DNA of 64,000 nucleotides from Symbiodinium natans (GCA_905221605.1 CAJNDS010002757.1:954501-1018500), one strand, 5' to 3'. Positions 19,160 to 29,208 are shown, counted from the first letter of the stretch. Translations and numbers: made by a program. Notes: generated by a model not told the origin, from the letters alone.

Positions 19160-20495
19160 CGTTTTCGTTTTTTCGTTTTTTTCTTTTGGGGTGGGGGGGG
19201 GGGGGGTAGAGTTTAGGGTTTAGTGTTTAGGGTGTAGGGCTTAGGGTTTAGGGTTGGGGGGGGAGGGTCTGGGATTAGGGGGGTTCCGGTTTTGGTCTTA
19301 GGGGTTATCTGGGACCCAAAACACAAAGAGTGGGACCCTCGTTAATGTGTAGGCCCCCCCCCCCCCCCCGAACAGTCGAGGCGTGGATGGGATCCTGATT
19401 ACACGGCCCCGGGGGCTTATATGATTTTAATAGGGAGGAGTTTAAAAGGGGCAGCGATGCCCAGCATCTTTTTTAAAGGCGCGCCGCGTGGATTTCTCTA
19501 ACGGCGCCCGGACGATTTGACTTTAAAGAGGATACCCCAAACAGTCAGGGGATCCTGAATAAATCGGCCAATTTGACTTTAAAGAGGCCCCCCTACTAAA
19601 CAGGGTCCAACATTAACCCCTAAGACCATAAGCCACTCAACACTAAAACCAAACTAGCAGAAGAGTCCATCAGAAGCATCGAGGCTTTCTAGATTTGCGC
19701 AGTGACGCACAGGATGAAGGGCTCAAGACATGTCCCAAGCCTGGGTCTTTGGTGTTTAGGAGCGAGGGCTTATAGGGTTTAGGACACTGCGTCTTTAAGA
19801 TCCCAGATCCACACCAACTGCCTCAGACTCTAAAAGTTGTTTCACACCCAAGGTCGCAAAAGGGACTGAAGCCCCCACGGGAGTCGCTTGTGGGGTTCCT
19901 ACTCAAGACAGGGACATACAGTAAGCGTGAAACCCGAAACCTTGCACTGTAATGGAAGGCTGGTCATGGAGTGCCCGAGGATACCGTGCCCTGGGAAGGG
20001 AGGGACCAGCCGGGGTGGTGTTGGGTTTAGAGGACTTTCGGGTTTCTGGGACCCTTAAGCCCCCAAACTCCTCTACAAACCCCACAAAAGTCCGAATCGG
20101 ATGTGCCAAAGCCCAGACTTCAAGGAACCCGCATACGAAGCAAGCCTTCTTGCACACCCTTTTCCTTCGATCTACGTAGGATATTTGGGAGTTAGTCCCG
20201 TATGTCCCCCGATTCTACCCTTTTCAAGCGATGGTCTGGGGACCCTTCCCGCTGGGAAGCGGTAAGCTTTGAAAGGGGCGCCTCTTCGGGGCCTCTCCCT
20301 GTCTGGGCCCGCCCAGAGTATCCCGCAACACATATAAGGATTCAGGACATTTTGGAAATGGAGGGTTTGGGGTTAGGGCCCCCTCATTTCTTCATGGGAT
20401 GAATTGAGGGTATCTGCAAGGATGCGGTAGAACCTAGTCGGCCCGAATCTCGAGATCCTGAACCCTATAAGCCCCCTCATGGAGGGGGGTTGCAG
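19160..20495. other. Intron or spacer with T, G and C tracts
   Basis: It holds TTTTCG repeats (19155-19178), poly-G (19191-19206), poly-C (19357-19370) and scattered TTTAGGG units (19207-19260). A near-repeat of ATTTGACTTTAAAGAGG occurs at 19515 and 19570. Frames at 19952-20402 are open but show no coding bias. Confidence 0.45.
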
Positions 20496-20548
20496 CCGAA
20501 GTTTCGGCCAGGTACTGGCAGGTCCCGGCTGCCGGCAACACCCTGGAC
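20496..20548 (+). CDS. Exon of a short phase-matched chain
   Basis: The acceptor is GGGTTGCAG; the frame (two leading bases) reads EVSARYWQVPAAGNTLD; the donor GGAC|GTGAGG is canonical, phase 0. It joins in phase to 20907-20957 and 21154-21237. Confidence 0.6.
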
Positions 20549-20700
20549 GTGAGGCGGGGGAACCACCAAACCCTAGGCCCTAACACCTTGCAACCCTGGA
20601 GACCTAGACTCTGTCACCCGAAAGCATGAGAAACCCTTGAGCCCCTATACACGGCTTAGACCTCAGGACCTGATCCAATGTCCCACCTCCCTCGGCCCCC

Positions 20701-20875
20701 TAAGCCCTAAACCCTAAACCCAAACCCAAAGCCCTAAGCCCTAAGCCCTAAGCCCTAAGCCCTAGCCCTAAGCCCTAATTAAGCCCTAAGCCCTGAGCCC
20801 TGAGCTCTAGCCCTAAGCCCTAAGCCCTGAGCCCTGAGCCCTAAGCCCTAAGCCCTAAGCCCTAAACCCCAACCT
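20701..20875 (-). repeat. CCCTAAG-type array
   Basis: About 24 units, mostly CCCTAAG and CCCTGAG with a few CCCTAAA, 30 bp upstream of the acceptor at 20906. Confidence 0.85.
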
Positions 20876-20906
20876 TCCCCCATGCATCCCCCCTCCCTGC
20901 CCACAG

Positions 20907-20957
20907 TCTTTCCTCGCCTCTGAGCCAGGTTCGGAGAGCCCCGGCTGGAGGCCACGT
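20907..20957 (+). CDS. Exon, middle of short chain
   Basis: The acceptor CCCTGCCCACAG is strong. Phase 0, reading SFLASEPGSESPGWRPR; the donor CACGT|GTGAAG. It could extend to 20985 (donor TCG|GTAGGG). Confidence 0.5.
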
Positions 20958-21153
20958 GTGAAGGGACCGGGGCTTGGTTTCGTCGGTAGGGTTCAGGGTC
21001 GAAAGCTTAGGGTTTAGGGTTTAGGGTTCTGCAGGCTTGCAGGGCTCAACCCGTGTGCTTACGTAGGGTTGATGGCTTAATTAGGGTGTTTAGGGTCAGC
21101 CCTAAACCCGATCCCTAGATGCAGCCGCCCAAAACGAAACGCTGCAGCCATAG

Positions 21154-21237
21154 GTCCACGCCGGTGAGCCCTTGCGCGAGCTGAACGAGGAGGCACCCCG
21201 GCAGCGCCCAACCGAGCCAGAACCCCTGAGCCCCTAA
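21154..21237 (+). CDS. Terminal exon of short chain
   Basis: The acceptor is GCAGCCATAG; phase 0. The frame reads VHAGEPLRELNEEAPRQ then RPTEPEPLSP and a TAA stop. The end is polar and proline/glutamate-rich, as in a disordered C-terminus. Confidence 0.55.
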   Translation, partial: VHAGEPLRELNEEAPRQRPTEPEPLSP

Positions 21238-21264
21238 ATCCTCAACTCTAAATCTCATGCCGTG

Positions 21265-21355
21265 TAGAGAGCCTAAACCCCAACCCTAAACCCCAAACCC
21301 CAAATCCCAAACCCCAAACCCCAAACCCTAAACCCTAAACCCCAAACCGCCAAGA
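21265..21355 (-). repeat. CCCCAAA/CCCTAAA run
   Basis: Ten to eleven units just upstream of the exon at 21390. Confidence 0.8.
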
Positions 21356-21389
21356 CCCTAAACCCTTAGACGTAAAACCCTCGACCCAG

Positions 21390-21478
21390 GAGTTTCGGAA
21401 GTGGCCGATCAGCCGCCTGCAGTCCGCCCTCCGACGGGTTCAGGCGGAGCTGGTGGGGACCGACCCCCAGGAGCCAGG
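21390..21478 (+). CDS. Candidate exon, basic helical segment
   Basis: The acceptor is TCGACCCAG. The frame reads EFRKWPISRLQSALRRVQAE then LVGTDPQEP. The donor is either CAGG|GTTGGGG at 21478 or CTG|GTGGGG at 21452; the latter is phase 0 and fits the exon at 21752. Confidence 0.6.
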
Positions 21479-21751
21479 GTTGGGGTTTGGGGTTTAGGGT
21501 TTATAATCGGGTTAAGGGAACCCTAAACCCTAAGCCCTAAACCCTAAACCGCGATTCTACAAGCCGTCATAGCAGTACATGTAAGTTTTGGGGCTCTTAA
21601 GGTGGAGCCTAGGCAGTTGGGCACCCGACGCCTCAGAAAGGTCCTTGACTGTAAAAAGCTTAGAGTTCAGGGTTTCGTGTTTGGGGTTTAGGGCTGAGGG
21701 TTTAGAGTTCAGGGTTTAGGGTGTAGGGTTTATTTCCTTGCTCAACAATAG

Positions 21752-21848
21752 CGCTCGCCCGTGGAGATCTTTCTCAAAGTAGCTGCCAAGTTGATGGACT
21801 TATCTACGTGTCAGAGTTGCACCCTGGGAGACCACGAAGCTGCTCCAG
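21752..21848 (+). CDS. Candidate exon with CxxC
   Basis: After CTCAACAATAG the frame reads RSPVEIFLKVAAKLMDL then STCQSCTLGDHEAAP and ends CCAG|GTGCTA in phase 1. CQSC could be half of a metal site. It is the last exon-like segment before the start of the next gene at 22031, yet it has no stop, so its gene's end is missing or lies in an unseen small exon. Confidence 0.5.
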
Positions 21849-22030
21849 GTGCTAATCTCAACTATATCCCCCTGGGGATTTGTTTTTTTATTTCCGTTTA
21901 ATATAAAACCCAAGAGGATATCAGAAAATAACATGTTTATTAAGAGTATGGTCAAGTGTGCTAGCGGTTGCTGTTCCTGGCAATTTTGTTGTTGACATCA
22001 GGCAAGTTGCGCCGCAGTGTAGCTTCCGCC

Positions 22031-22207
22031 ATGGCTGAAAGCTTCTTCGCACTTGAAGTCCGCATGCCCAGCGGTGCCATCATGGAATTCAGCGAGGAGG
22101 CTGTTCGATCTTTCGGCGACATAGGCAGCTTGAGGAGGCACGTGGCGGCAAGATACGCCCAAGAAGAAGCCAACAAAGAGATGGGGTTAACCCCCTACAA
22201 CGTCCAT
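22031..22207 (+). CDS. Ubl-ankyrin protein, exon 1 (N-terminal half of ubiquitin-like domain)
   Basis: The chosen start is ATG at 22031 (MAESFFALEVRMPSGAIMEF). The ORF is open for 21 more codons upstream, but those are hydrophobic and the family begins just before the first beta strand. FALEVRMPSG-AIMEF forms the beta hairpin; SLRRHVAARYAQEEAN is the helix of a beta-grasp fold; GLTPYNVH leads into strand 3. The donor CCAT|GTGAGC is canonical, phase 0. The same layout is typical of dinoflagellate proteins with an N-terminal ubiquitin-like fold and ankyrin repeats, thought to act in protein-protein interaction. The upstream AG that would accept a trans-spliced leader cannot be fixed. Confidence 0.8.
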
Positions 22208-22236
22208 GTGAGCCTTGTGGCTTAGTAGTAGAGTAG

Positions 22237-22291
22237 GTAACCTTTAACCTTTTTGGGTTCATATATTCCCCTTATAATCCCAAAGGTTAAG
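22237..22291. repeat. Inverted repeat in the Ubl-ankyrin intron
   Basis: CTTTAACCTTTTTGGG (22241-22256) pairs with CCCAAAGGTTAAG downstream. The intron is only 115 nt (22208-22322), so this hairpin fills its middle. Unlike other introns it has no TTTAGGG run. Confidence 0.6.
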
Positions 22292-22322
22292 CATTAAAAC
22301 CCCTAGGTACTGGACAACTAAG

Positions 22323-23009
22323 GTGGGGGACGGCGGTACTCTGTTGGAGAAGGATGAGATGCAGATTCAGCCGGCAGTGGAGCCACCTCTTGTTCTGACT
22401 GCGGTATTTTCTCGGAAGACCTTCGTTGACGTAACGTGGGGGCAAAGCTACGAGTTTAAGAGAGAATGTGATCGGGGCTCGATGGACGCCGTGGAGCGGC
22501 TTCTTCGGCTACCTTTAGATCCAAATGAAATTGAGCATCGAGAAAAGGAGTACACCTCCCTGCAGAGCGCGGTCCAACGGGGCAACCTGACCCTGGCGCA
22601 GTGCTTGCTTGAGGCACGAGCAGACCCCGACAAGACAGAGGGCCGAGAACGAGCGGTGAGTCTTGCCGCGCAGGGTTGCCACGTGGAGATGGTCAAGGCG
22701 CTAGTCCACGCGCGGGCACATGTAGAGACCACCATCTTCGACGCTTTGCTCGTAAGCAATCGAGACGAGTCGTCCAGGGAGCAGGTGGTGAAGCTGCTTC
22801 TTGATGCGCGTGCCCTTCCATATTGTGAAAGCTACCCGACAAAGTACGACGATGTCCCGGTCTCCACTTTCGAGATGGCAGAAAAGCATCCAACGATCCT
22901 TGGGATGCTTCACAAGGCCATGACCCTGGAGGAGCAGCTTACTCTGCGACTCCGTCTCAGCCTTGACAAGCACAGGCGCAACTTTTGCAGCGAAGATGGC
23001 AGAGATTGA
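22323..23009 (+). CDS. Ubl-ankyrin protein, exon 2 (end of Ubl domain, ankyrin repeats, stop)
   Basis: The acceptor is ACAACTAAG; phase 0. The frame starts VGDGGTLLEKDEMQIQ and LVLTAVF, the last strands of the ubiquitin-like fold, so the fold is rebuilt only when the two exons are joined. From about residue 100 of the joined protein come ankyrin-like repeats: RECDRGSMDAVERLLRLPLD, TSLQSAVQRGNLTLAQCLLE-ARADP, and AVSLAAQGCHVEMVKALVHA-RAHVE, then a degenerate fourth (EQVVKLLLDARALP). The C-terminal 60 residues are helical and charged; stop TGA at 23007. Joined length is 287 residues. Likely a small interaction module in the cytosol or nucleus; partner unknown. This is the only complete gene I can model end to end. 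Confidence 0.85.
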   Translation: MGDGGTLLEKDEMQIQPAVEPPLVLTAVFSRKTFVDVTWGQSYEFKRECDRGSMDAVERLLRLPLDPNEIEHREKEYTSLQSAVQRGNLTLAQCLLEARADPDKTEGRERAVSLAAQGCHVEMVKALVHARAHVETTIFDALLVSNRDESSREQVVKLLLDARALPYCESYPTKYDDVPVSTFEMAEKHPTILGMLHKAMTLEEQLTLRLRLSLDKHRRNFCSEDGRD

Positions 23010-24155
23010 AAACGTATGAAGCTAGAGCAAGGTTTGAAATAGTGAACAAGAGAAAAGCTTGAAAATGGTTAAACAAACAAACAGAAACTGCTCGCACAAC
23101 TGCTTCGACTAATATCCTTTAAAGAAGGCCCCCCGCCCCCGCCCCCCCAAAAAAGGGGATCACAATAGAAAGCAACCCCCCGCAAGCGGGCCTTCCGTGC
23201 AGAACCTGGACCCCCGGATTGATCAGCAATGTGTGCCCGTATACGTCTCAACTACTCTACAAGTCTCTCTTCTTCGTAGCTCAGGGTACCAACAAGCGCC
23301 CGCAGTTCAGATCCCCCCCCATGTCGGCAGCACCCCCCTGCCAGACTCCACTGTGAACCCCAAGCCTTCTTGAGCCAACGGGTTGAGGGCCGCAGTTTTG
23401 GGGTTTGAGCGTGGGTAGGGTTCCTTGTGCAAAAACTGGGTGAGTGTGTGTATGAGATGTCGTTTCTGGGATACGCCCAATACACAAAACAACCATGTCG
23501 TAAACGTGTTCGAAAGCCGAACACTGAACTTCTTCGAAGGACGAGCTCCCACCGTTGGAGAAGCAGGACGCGATCACCTGCCGTGTAGAACTGTGTGCTT
23601 TTGTATTGATTACTTTGGACTTGGCCGTTACTTAGTTCTTCAGGACTTCTTGCTGGGCGCCAAGACCCGCCTTAAGCTCAAGCTCAAGCCCTACACCCTT
23701 AGCAAAGTAGACTTCATGCCCCAAATGCCCTCCATGAAGGGATCGCTAGGCCCGTCATCAGTTGAATCCTGTCGGGGTCCTTTTGTAAGGAGATCCTACT
23801 AGTTTGGGGTTTATTTTTGGGGTTCCTATTTTCGTAAACCCTCTACCTTCGAATTCATTCTTCCGGGCATCCATCAAAGAAGTCATGCGGGAACCCCAAG
23901 AAGGGAACCAGTGGACCTCTAGGAACATGGTATTTCGTTTGTTAGCAGGACCCTGGTACCTGTAGCATAAGACCCCTAAACCTACAGAACGTGGGCGACT
24001 TCTCTGTCCGTAAGGGAGCGGGGCGCCGGGGTAATTTGGTATATCAACTTTGCCTGACATTCCCCGCTACTCCCCTAGCTTCCTTAAGGTTCCAGCGCTA
24101 CTAAGCCCGAAAGCCTAAGCCCCTCAACAATAAGCCGCAACCCTTCTCACTGCAG
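23010..24155. other. Intergenic or intronic region without supported exon
   Basis: It holds a C-rich tract (23129-23150) and, at 23818-23848, a sequence ending ATTTTCGTAAACCC that matches the right end of the family D element at 60733. The frame at 23425-23802 is open for 125 codons but has no splice context and mixed codon use. Confidence 0.4.
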
Positions 24156-24230
24156 GAGCTTGTCGACCGTCTTCTCCGCGCCGCCAAGCGCGGCATCCTC
24201 GTGGAAGACGACGAGGACTCCAGATGCAGG
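24156..24230 (+). CDS. Candidate exon, basic helix plus acidic loop
   Basis: The acceptor is CCCTTCTCACTGCAG. The 25 codons read ELVDRLLRAAKRGILV then EDDEDSRCR; the donor is GCAGG|GTGTAT, phase 0. Confidence 0.65.
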
Positions 24231-24388
24231 GTGTATGGTGTGAACTGGTTTAGGGTTTAGGGGTTTAGGGGTTTATAGGGTTTAGAGGTTTTGGAATTCA
24301 GGGCTATGCAGGGTTGTGAAGTTTGGGGTTTAGGGATTATGGTCTAGGGCTTTCGCGCTTAGGGCTTAGGGGCTTGAAGGGTTCATAG

Positions 24389-24451
24389 GCGAGACTCTTC
24401 GAGATTTCGGGAAAGAAAGAGCCAGCCGCAACCCGGAACCGGAGTGGGCAG
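24389..24451 (+). CDS. Candidate exon following 24156-24230
   Basis: The acceptor is GGTTCATAG. In phase 0, matching the previous exon, it reads ARLFEISGKKEPAATRNRSG; the donor GGGCAG|GTTTTG is good. A second frame (GETLRDFGKERASRNPEPEW) is also open and longer; the phase fit favours the first. Confidence 0.5.
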
Positions 24452-25864
24452 GTTTTGCCTATACGCACTACGCTCTCAAGCCGCTGCACCGTGCAAGTTC
24501 TCAAAAGTTAACTATACGAAGTGAAAAGAAACTCATCGAAATTCCCGAACCTGAGCCTGAATACTTGCGAAAGACCCTAAACCCTAAACGTCAGCAACCC
24601 AAAGTTGATCAAGCCGTTGGGAACGGTAAACCTCTCCTAACCCTCAAATCCCAAACTGCAGATTCAGGGTTTAGGTGTTCACAATTCGGGGTTTGTGTTG
24701 AAGGTTAGGGGTTCACAGGGTTTAGGGGTTTGTAGGAATTGGGGTTTTGGGTCTAGCCCACTGGAGAAAACTTCCAAAACCCTTTCAGCTCTGAACCCTT
24801 GCCCCAATAAGCCCTGAAAATTGAACACCAAGCCCAACTCCAAACTCACTAACCTTGAAGCCCTATAAACCCCTAAGTGCCCAAAAGCCTTAATCCTAAC
24901 AGACCCTGAACTCCCTAAGGACCCTGAATCCCCCCAAAAAGCCCTAGTCGCAAGGAGTCCAAGGATCCGTTGATCCGCCTGTCTCGCCGGCTCACACACC
25001 ATTTTCCCGAGGCGGGTGTCTCAGAGCTCACGTGTTGTTGCTTTGTTGTGCTTCGAGGTGTTTGCTCTGTTTCTTTATCTTTTTTTTTTTTTTTTTTTTG
25101 GGGGGGGGGGGTGGTCTGGCATGGAGACTGAATGCCAATGCTAGCGTCTCCGATGACTGTCCCTCAAGAACTGCTGCCACACGCCCTGAGCTTATGAAGG
25201 AATCCCTTGGTTGCACTTTTTCTGGCTGCATTTCGACGGCCCACGAACAGCATGGCTGTAGGGTCCCTAAAGCCGTTTGCGAATCCTCCACATGCCTCTT
25301 AGCTTTCGACCCTAATCCTTGGGATGTTCCCCCTTATACTAACAGTCTTGATAGGGGTTATAAGAACCACCTGTTGTAATCCCTTATTAGTACAAAGGGG
25401 GAACATCCCAACCTTCTTTAAACCCTGCTCGCCAACAATAACCATGCAGGTGGGTCAGCGATGGCCGCACCTGGCACGTCGGCACCTTATGAGGGTGGGC
25501 AGTCTTTGCACAGTCTACAAGGCTAAGGTTAACTTTGAGGTTTAGCTTTGACGATTTCGGGGACCTGGTTGAGTGGGATTTGGGTTCTTTGAACTTCTGC
25601 TTCTTTCCAGCCGTTCTGTGCATTTGCTGCAGTGTACGGTTCTAGAAACACGCCCAGGCCCTTGTATAGCCCTGTAATCATTTTTGGAGAGGGAAAACCC
25701 TATGCCTCGCTACACACACTTCTGACACCCATAAGCTCTACAATCTCTAGCCCTAAACCCTAAATCCTAAACCCTAAATCCTAAAACCTATGTCATCCCA
25801 AAAAGGAATGGCGCCCTTCTGCGCGCTGCGCGCCGCCGGCCTCATTGTTCGAATGCAGCTGCAG
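24452..25864. other. Intron or spacer with T/G tract and a family B element
   Basis: It holds the T20G12 tract at 25080-25111, a family B element at 25319-25411, and a few TTTAGGG-like units (24663-24740). The 115-codon frame at 25032-25379 spans the homopolymer and is not called. Confidence 0.45.
25319..25411. mobile_element. Family B inverted-repeat element, copy 2
   Basis: The left end TTGGGATGTTCCCCCTTATA and the right end AAAGGGGGAACATCCCAA form nearly perfect 18-bp inverted ends. The inner ACTAACAGTCTTGA is shared with copy 1 at 5528. Length 93 bp. Confidence 0.8.
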
Positions 25865-25911
25865 CAGTAGCCCGGCGGCACTTCGGGGAAGCGCTCCTCT
25901 GGTTGATGGAG
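25865..25911 (+). CDS. Candidate short exon
   Basis: The acceptor is CGAATGCAGCTGCAG. The frame (two leading bases) reads VARRHFGEALLWLME and ends GGAG|GTGGGC. An upstream open stretch (25796-25870) reads GMAPFCALRAAGLIV in another frame and may be a second candidate. Confidence 0.45.
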
Positions 25912-26369
25912 GTGGGCTTCGTTTGGGGTTTAGGGTTTAGGGTTTATAGGGTTTGTAGGGTTTTGTGGGGGTTTACGAGCGTTGGGAGGTGAAGGGTCTA
26001 GAGGGTTTGGGAGTAGATTCAATCAGAGATTTGTTGGTTAGGATTGAGGGCTGTATGTGTTGTTGTCGTAGAACTCATGCCTGCCACACAGAGGCCGGAA
26101 GGGGCCTAAACACTGCGGGATGCTAAGGGATACCAAGGGTTTAGCGTTTAGGGTTTAGGGGTTTCTGAGTTTTGGGGTTTGAGGCACCAAACCCTATGAA
26201 CTCCCAACTGTTCCTACTCGCCGACCTACGTAACCCCGCAGGCCCTAAGCCTCAACCGTGACGTCCTAAGCACGAAACCCAGAACGACAGTAACCCCTAG
26301 AACTGTATGAGCTCAGGCGCTGTCGACCCTCAACCTAAACCCTCCAGACCCTGTAGACCCTAAACCCAG

Positions 26370-26464
26370 GATGATGGAGTCTGTCAAGGAGCAGCAGGAC
26401 CCAACCGGGGGGACTCGCAAAGCAATGCCTCTGGTTTGAGTTCGGATGTATCGGGTCCAGCGTG
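26370..26464 (+). CDS. Candidate exon, Gly/Ser/Asn-rich
   Basis: After CCTAAACCCAG the frame reads DDGVCQGAAGPNRGDSQSN then ASGLSSDVSGPAW; the donor is GCGTG|GTGATG in phase 2. A disordered segment. Confidence 0.5.
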
Positions 26465-27044
26465 GTGATGTTTAGGGTTTAGGGTTCAAGGTCTATAGGG
26501 TTTAGGGTCCAGGATTTAGAGTTTGGAGCTTCTCCCTGTTTATGCAGGAGTTAGCTTTCTATGATTGGGCTTCTTTGCGGACGTAGGTTTTTCAGGGCTT
26601 TATGGCGGGGCTGGTAGAGGGGTAAGGTAATGCTTGCGCTACTGGGACTCGCACGGCACAAGTAGAGGGACCTGAGGGCGGTGTATTTATTGGGGCTCCT
26701 ACATTAGTGAGGATTGCAGTAGATTGGGTAGACCTTTGAGTCTTCGGGAATGAGGAGGGCCAACTTTTTGTGAAATACCCGTATAGGGCTTGCAGGGGTT
26801 CTAGGTGTAAAAGGGCTGAAAGCACCAGACCTTTTGTTGCGGTTAGCGTTTTAAGTTTGGTTTTAGGATTTTAGGGTCTTAGGCCTTCAGAGTTTCCACG
26901 ATTGAGACCCCCTAAGCCCCAAAATAAGCATAAATCCTAAATCTCTAAATTCAGGGCGTACTCCTGGGCTCGTTTTATACTATACATGGCCCGAACCCAA
27001 AAGGGACAGTTTAGGAAACTGACCATGTACGCAAGTTAGTCAAG

Positions 27045-27140
27045 CCAGAGCCCCGTCAAGAAGAGGACGGGCTGCAGGAAGCGTCCAAGCAGCACGCCGA
27101 GGGTGTGCGGCCAGGCCCCCAGCGGATGCTGATGTTGTGA
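27045..27140 (+). CDS. Candidate terminal exon
   Basis: The acceptor is TTAGTCAAG. The frame reads PEPRQEEDGLQEASKQ then HAEGVRPGPQRMLML and stops at TGA. Phase with 26464 does not match in this frame; in the matching frame the exon is basic and also ends in a TGA. Confidence 0.45.
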   Translation, partial: PEPRQEEDGLQEASKQHAEGVRPGPQRMLML

Positions 27141-27354
27141 GGGGCTTCGGGGTCCTAGGTAGGATCAGGGGGACCCTTAAAAGGGAACCCCTTCTTAACC
27201 CTCTTCTGGCTCTCTTAAACAGGGACCTTATTCAGAGGGTCGAAAAACCAAGGGGCCCCCTAATCCTATCCCCTACGGGGTGTGACCTTGACACGGATGC
27301 AAGGGAGGTCTCGCCAGCCAAGGACCCAGCAACACCAGGGTTGGCGAGGAGTCC

Positions 27355-27765
27355 TTGCGGAAGTGCATGCAGGTTGGTGCAACGCGGCGCGATGTGCGAG
27401 AGTCCCCGGTGCAGAGTAGAAGACAAGGGGGGAGGATTTCATCATTGACAGGTGTGTTGAAGCAGCTCGGCTTCGTGGATCTGGACCCGGGCCGGTGCTT
27501 TGAAGGACGCTCGGCCCTTTGGACAATTGTTGCACTTATTGTGCTTCTAAGCAGGATCTCCCTTTTCAAGAAAAATCTTCAGAGCATCAGTTTCAGAGAG
27601 TACCGAGGAAGGCAGCAGCAGACCTTTGCCAACTGCTGCAGCGTGGGGGACTTCGAGGAGCAATGCTTCGGCGCCGCCTCGGACCTCTCGAAGGAGAAGG
27701 AGCGCTGCTGCGGGGGCGCCTCCCGGCGCGCTCTGAGCCCACAGCTTCTTGGGGACGAAAAATGA
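27355..27765 (+). CDS. Possible exon with one membrane helix and Cys-rich C-terminus
   Basis: Open from an AG-GTTGGTG context at 27370 or earlier to TGA at 27763. It reads LTGVLKQLGFVDLDPGRCF, then the hydrophobic ALWTIVALIVLLSRISLF (a likely membrane helix), then a GC-biased end FANCCSVGDFEEQCFGAASD and KERCCGGASRRALS. The last 55 codons are clearly biased; the first part less so. Start and splicing uncertain; function unknown. Confidence 0.45.
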   Translation: MRKCMQVGATRRDVRESPVQSRRQGGRISSLTGVLKQLGFVDLDPGRCFEGRSALWTIVALIVLLSRISLFKKNLQSISFREYRGRQQQTFANCCSVGDFEEQCFGAASDLSKEKERCCGGASRRALSPQLLGDEK

Positions 27766-27897
27766 ACAGCATTTGCTATGTGTACTGACATTTTCTACTC
27801 TTCTGCTATGTTATAGTAATAGAGTCCCTAGAGATATGTTCCAAAGTATATAGTGAACCTTAATAAAAGAACCTTCCAGCGTTCGTTTAGTCCGCAA

Positions 27898-28559
27898 GGC
27901 TTGTGGCCTCCGTGGCGGCCCAGCTGGGCAGTGCCTCTTCCAAGAAGCCCGCCTCCGAGGCCATCGTTCCCGTGGTGGACGCCTGGTTGAAGGACCCCGC
28001 CGGCAAACTCCCAAGCGGCGAGACCTGCAGCATGGCCCTTGTCCATCTGCTCGCGGAGGACATCACGGCGGAAGATGTCCTCCACCACCAGGGCCAGCAG
28101 CTGAAGGCTCCGGCAGAGAAGCTGGCCAGGGACCTTGAGGCCATGAAGGGTGCCCCGGGCGTTGTTTTCGGGCACCAGGGCGAGAGCTGGATTCCTGTGC
28201 CGACGCTGGCTGCGTCCGGGGGCCGGCGCGCGCTCTACACCACCATCGCCCTCTCGCCGCAGCTCCTTCCGCTGGAGCCCGACGAGGCCGAGGCCGCCGA
28301 GGCCAACGCGCGGCTCCGCACGCCGGGCGCTTGGGAGGAGGTGCGGCTCGAGGAAGCCTCCGAGTCGGCACTGCAGAAGCTGCTGGCCGAGGAGGCGGCC
28401 CACTTTGCGAAGTACAAGGCCTCCCCCACCCTGCGGGCACTACACGAGGCCGCCTCGCTCCTCAAGGAGCTGGATCACCGGACCGAGGAGTTGGAGGGCG
28501 CTGCCAAGGAGGCCTTGAGGGACCCCGCCAAGGACCCGTCGGAAAGGGGAACTGAGTAG
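27898..28559 (+). CDS. Large terminal exon, Ala/Glu-rich helical protein of unknown function
   Basis: It begins after TTTAGTCCGCAAG (acceptor), because no ATG precedes the open frame: GLVASVAAQLGSASSKK. It runs 219 codons to TAG at 28557. Segments: AIVPVVDAWLKDPAGKL, CSMALVHLLAEDITAEDVLH, LKAPAEKLARDLEAMKG, a beta-like stretch GVVFGHQGESWIPVPTL and RALYTTIALSPQLLPLE, then a long coiled-coil-like tail (ASESALQKLLAEEAAHFAKY, AASLLKELDHRTEELEGAAK). GC3 is very high, the most biased region in the window. The coiled coil suggests a structural or scaffold role. Minus-strand frames of 125-191 codons here are shadows of this bias. Confidence 0.75.
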
Positions 28560-28599
28560 CGCAAGATTCTCAAGAGACCCAGTCTTACTAAATTACGAA

Positions 28600-28696
28600 T
28601 ATAGGGGCCGGAATAATTGTAAATAGCAATACCTCATCGCCCCGTATTTCTACGTATAGTATACCTATTCAAATTGTTCAGGCGCCTACTACAGTA
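28600..28696 (+). mobile_element. Family A inverted-repeat element, copy 2
   Basis: It starts ATAGGGGCCGGAATAATTGT only 40 bp after the stop at 28559 and ends CAGGCGCCTACTACAGTA. Its middle has diverged from copy 1. Confidence 0.7.
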
Positions 28697-29208
28697 GCTG
28701 CTATGAGCTGTGGGCTTTTGTACAAAACTATGTGGCTGTCTCCCCAATGCCTGAACCCCATCACTCGGACCCCGTTTCGAATGACCCCGATATGTAACGC
28801 GAACCATTTCTGTTCGGAGATTCTGGACAACCCCCCAAAACCCTGAGAACTCGGAAAGGCCTCGACTCCCAACACCAGACTAGCCGTTAGCCCTAAGTTT
28901 AACCAAACCTCCAAAAAAGAACCGAACGCCCACAACCCCCAAACAAAAACCCGAAGAGGTCCACCTCCCAAAAAAATCGAAATAAAGCCCGCAACCCCTA
29001 GAACCCATAACTAGTGTGGCTGTTCGCTGCAACCTTTTAGAGCCTTCGTCCTGGTCGGGCTTACGGGGTTTTTTGTAACTTGAGGAGTTCTTTAAAGGTG
29101 CCAAAGAGCATCTCGAGCAGCCCCAGTACTCTCCTCCTTAAACTCTGCAAACCCCCTCAGGGTGTAACCCCTACAACCTTCACCCCCAAAACTTTCATGA
29201 GCTCCCAG
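28697..29208. other. Spacer without supported exon
   Basis: Mixed C- and A-rich sequence. The minus frame 28678-28971 looks like translated TTTAGGG-type sequence (GFGGL patterns) and is not called. Confidence 0.45.

Noticed and set aside
27828-28465. Minus-strand frames of 76-191 codons
   Set aside because: Shadows of the GC3-rich + strand exon 27898-28559.
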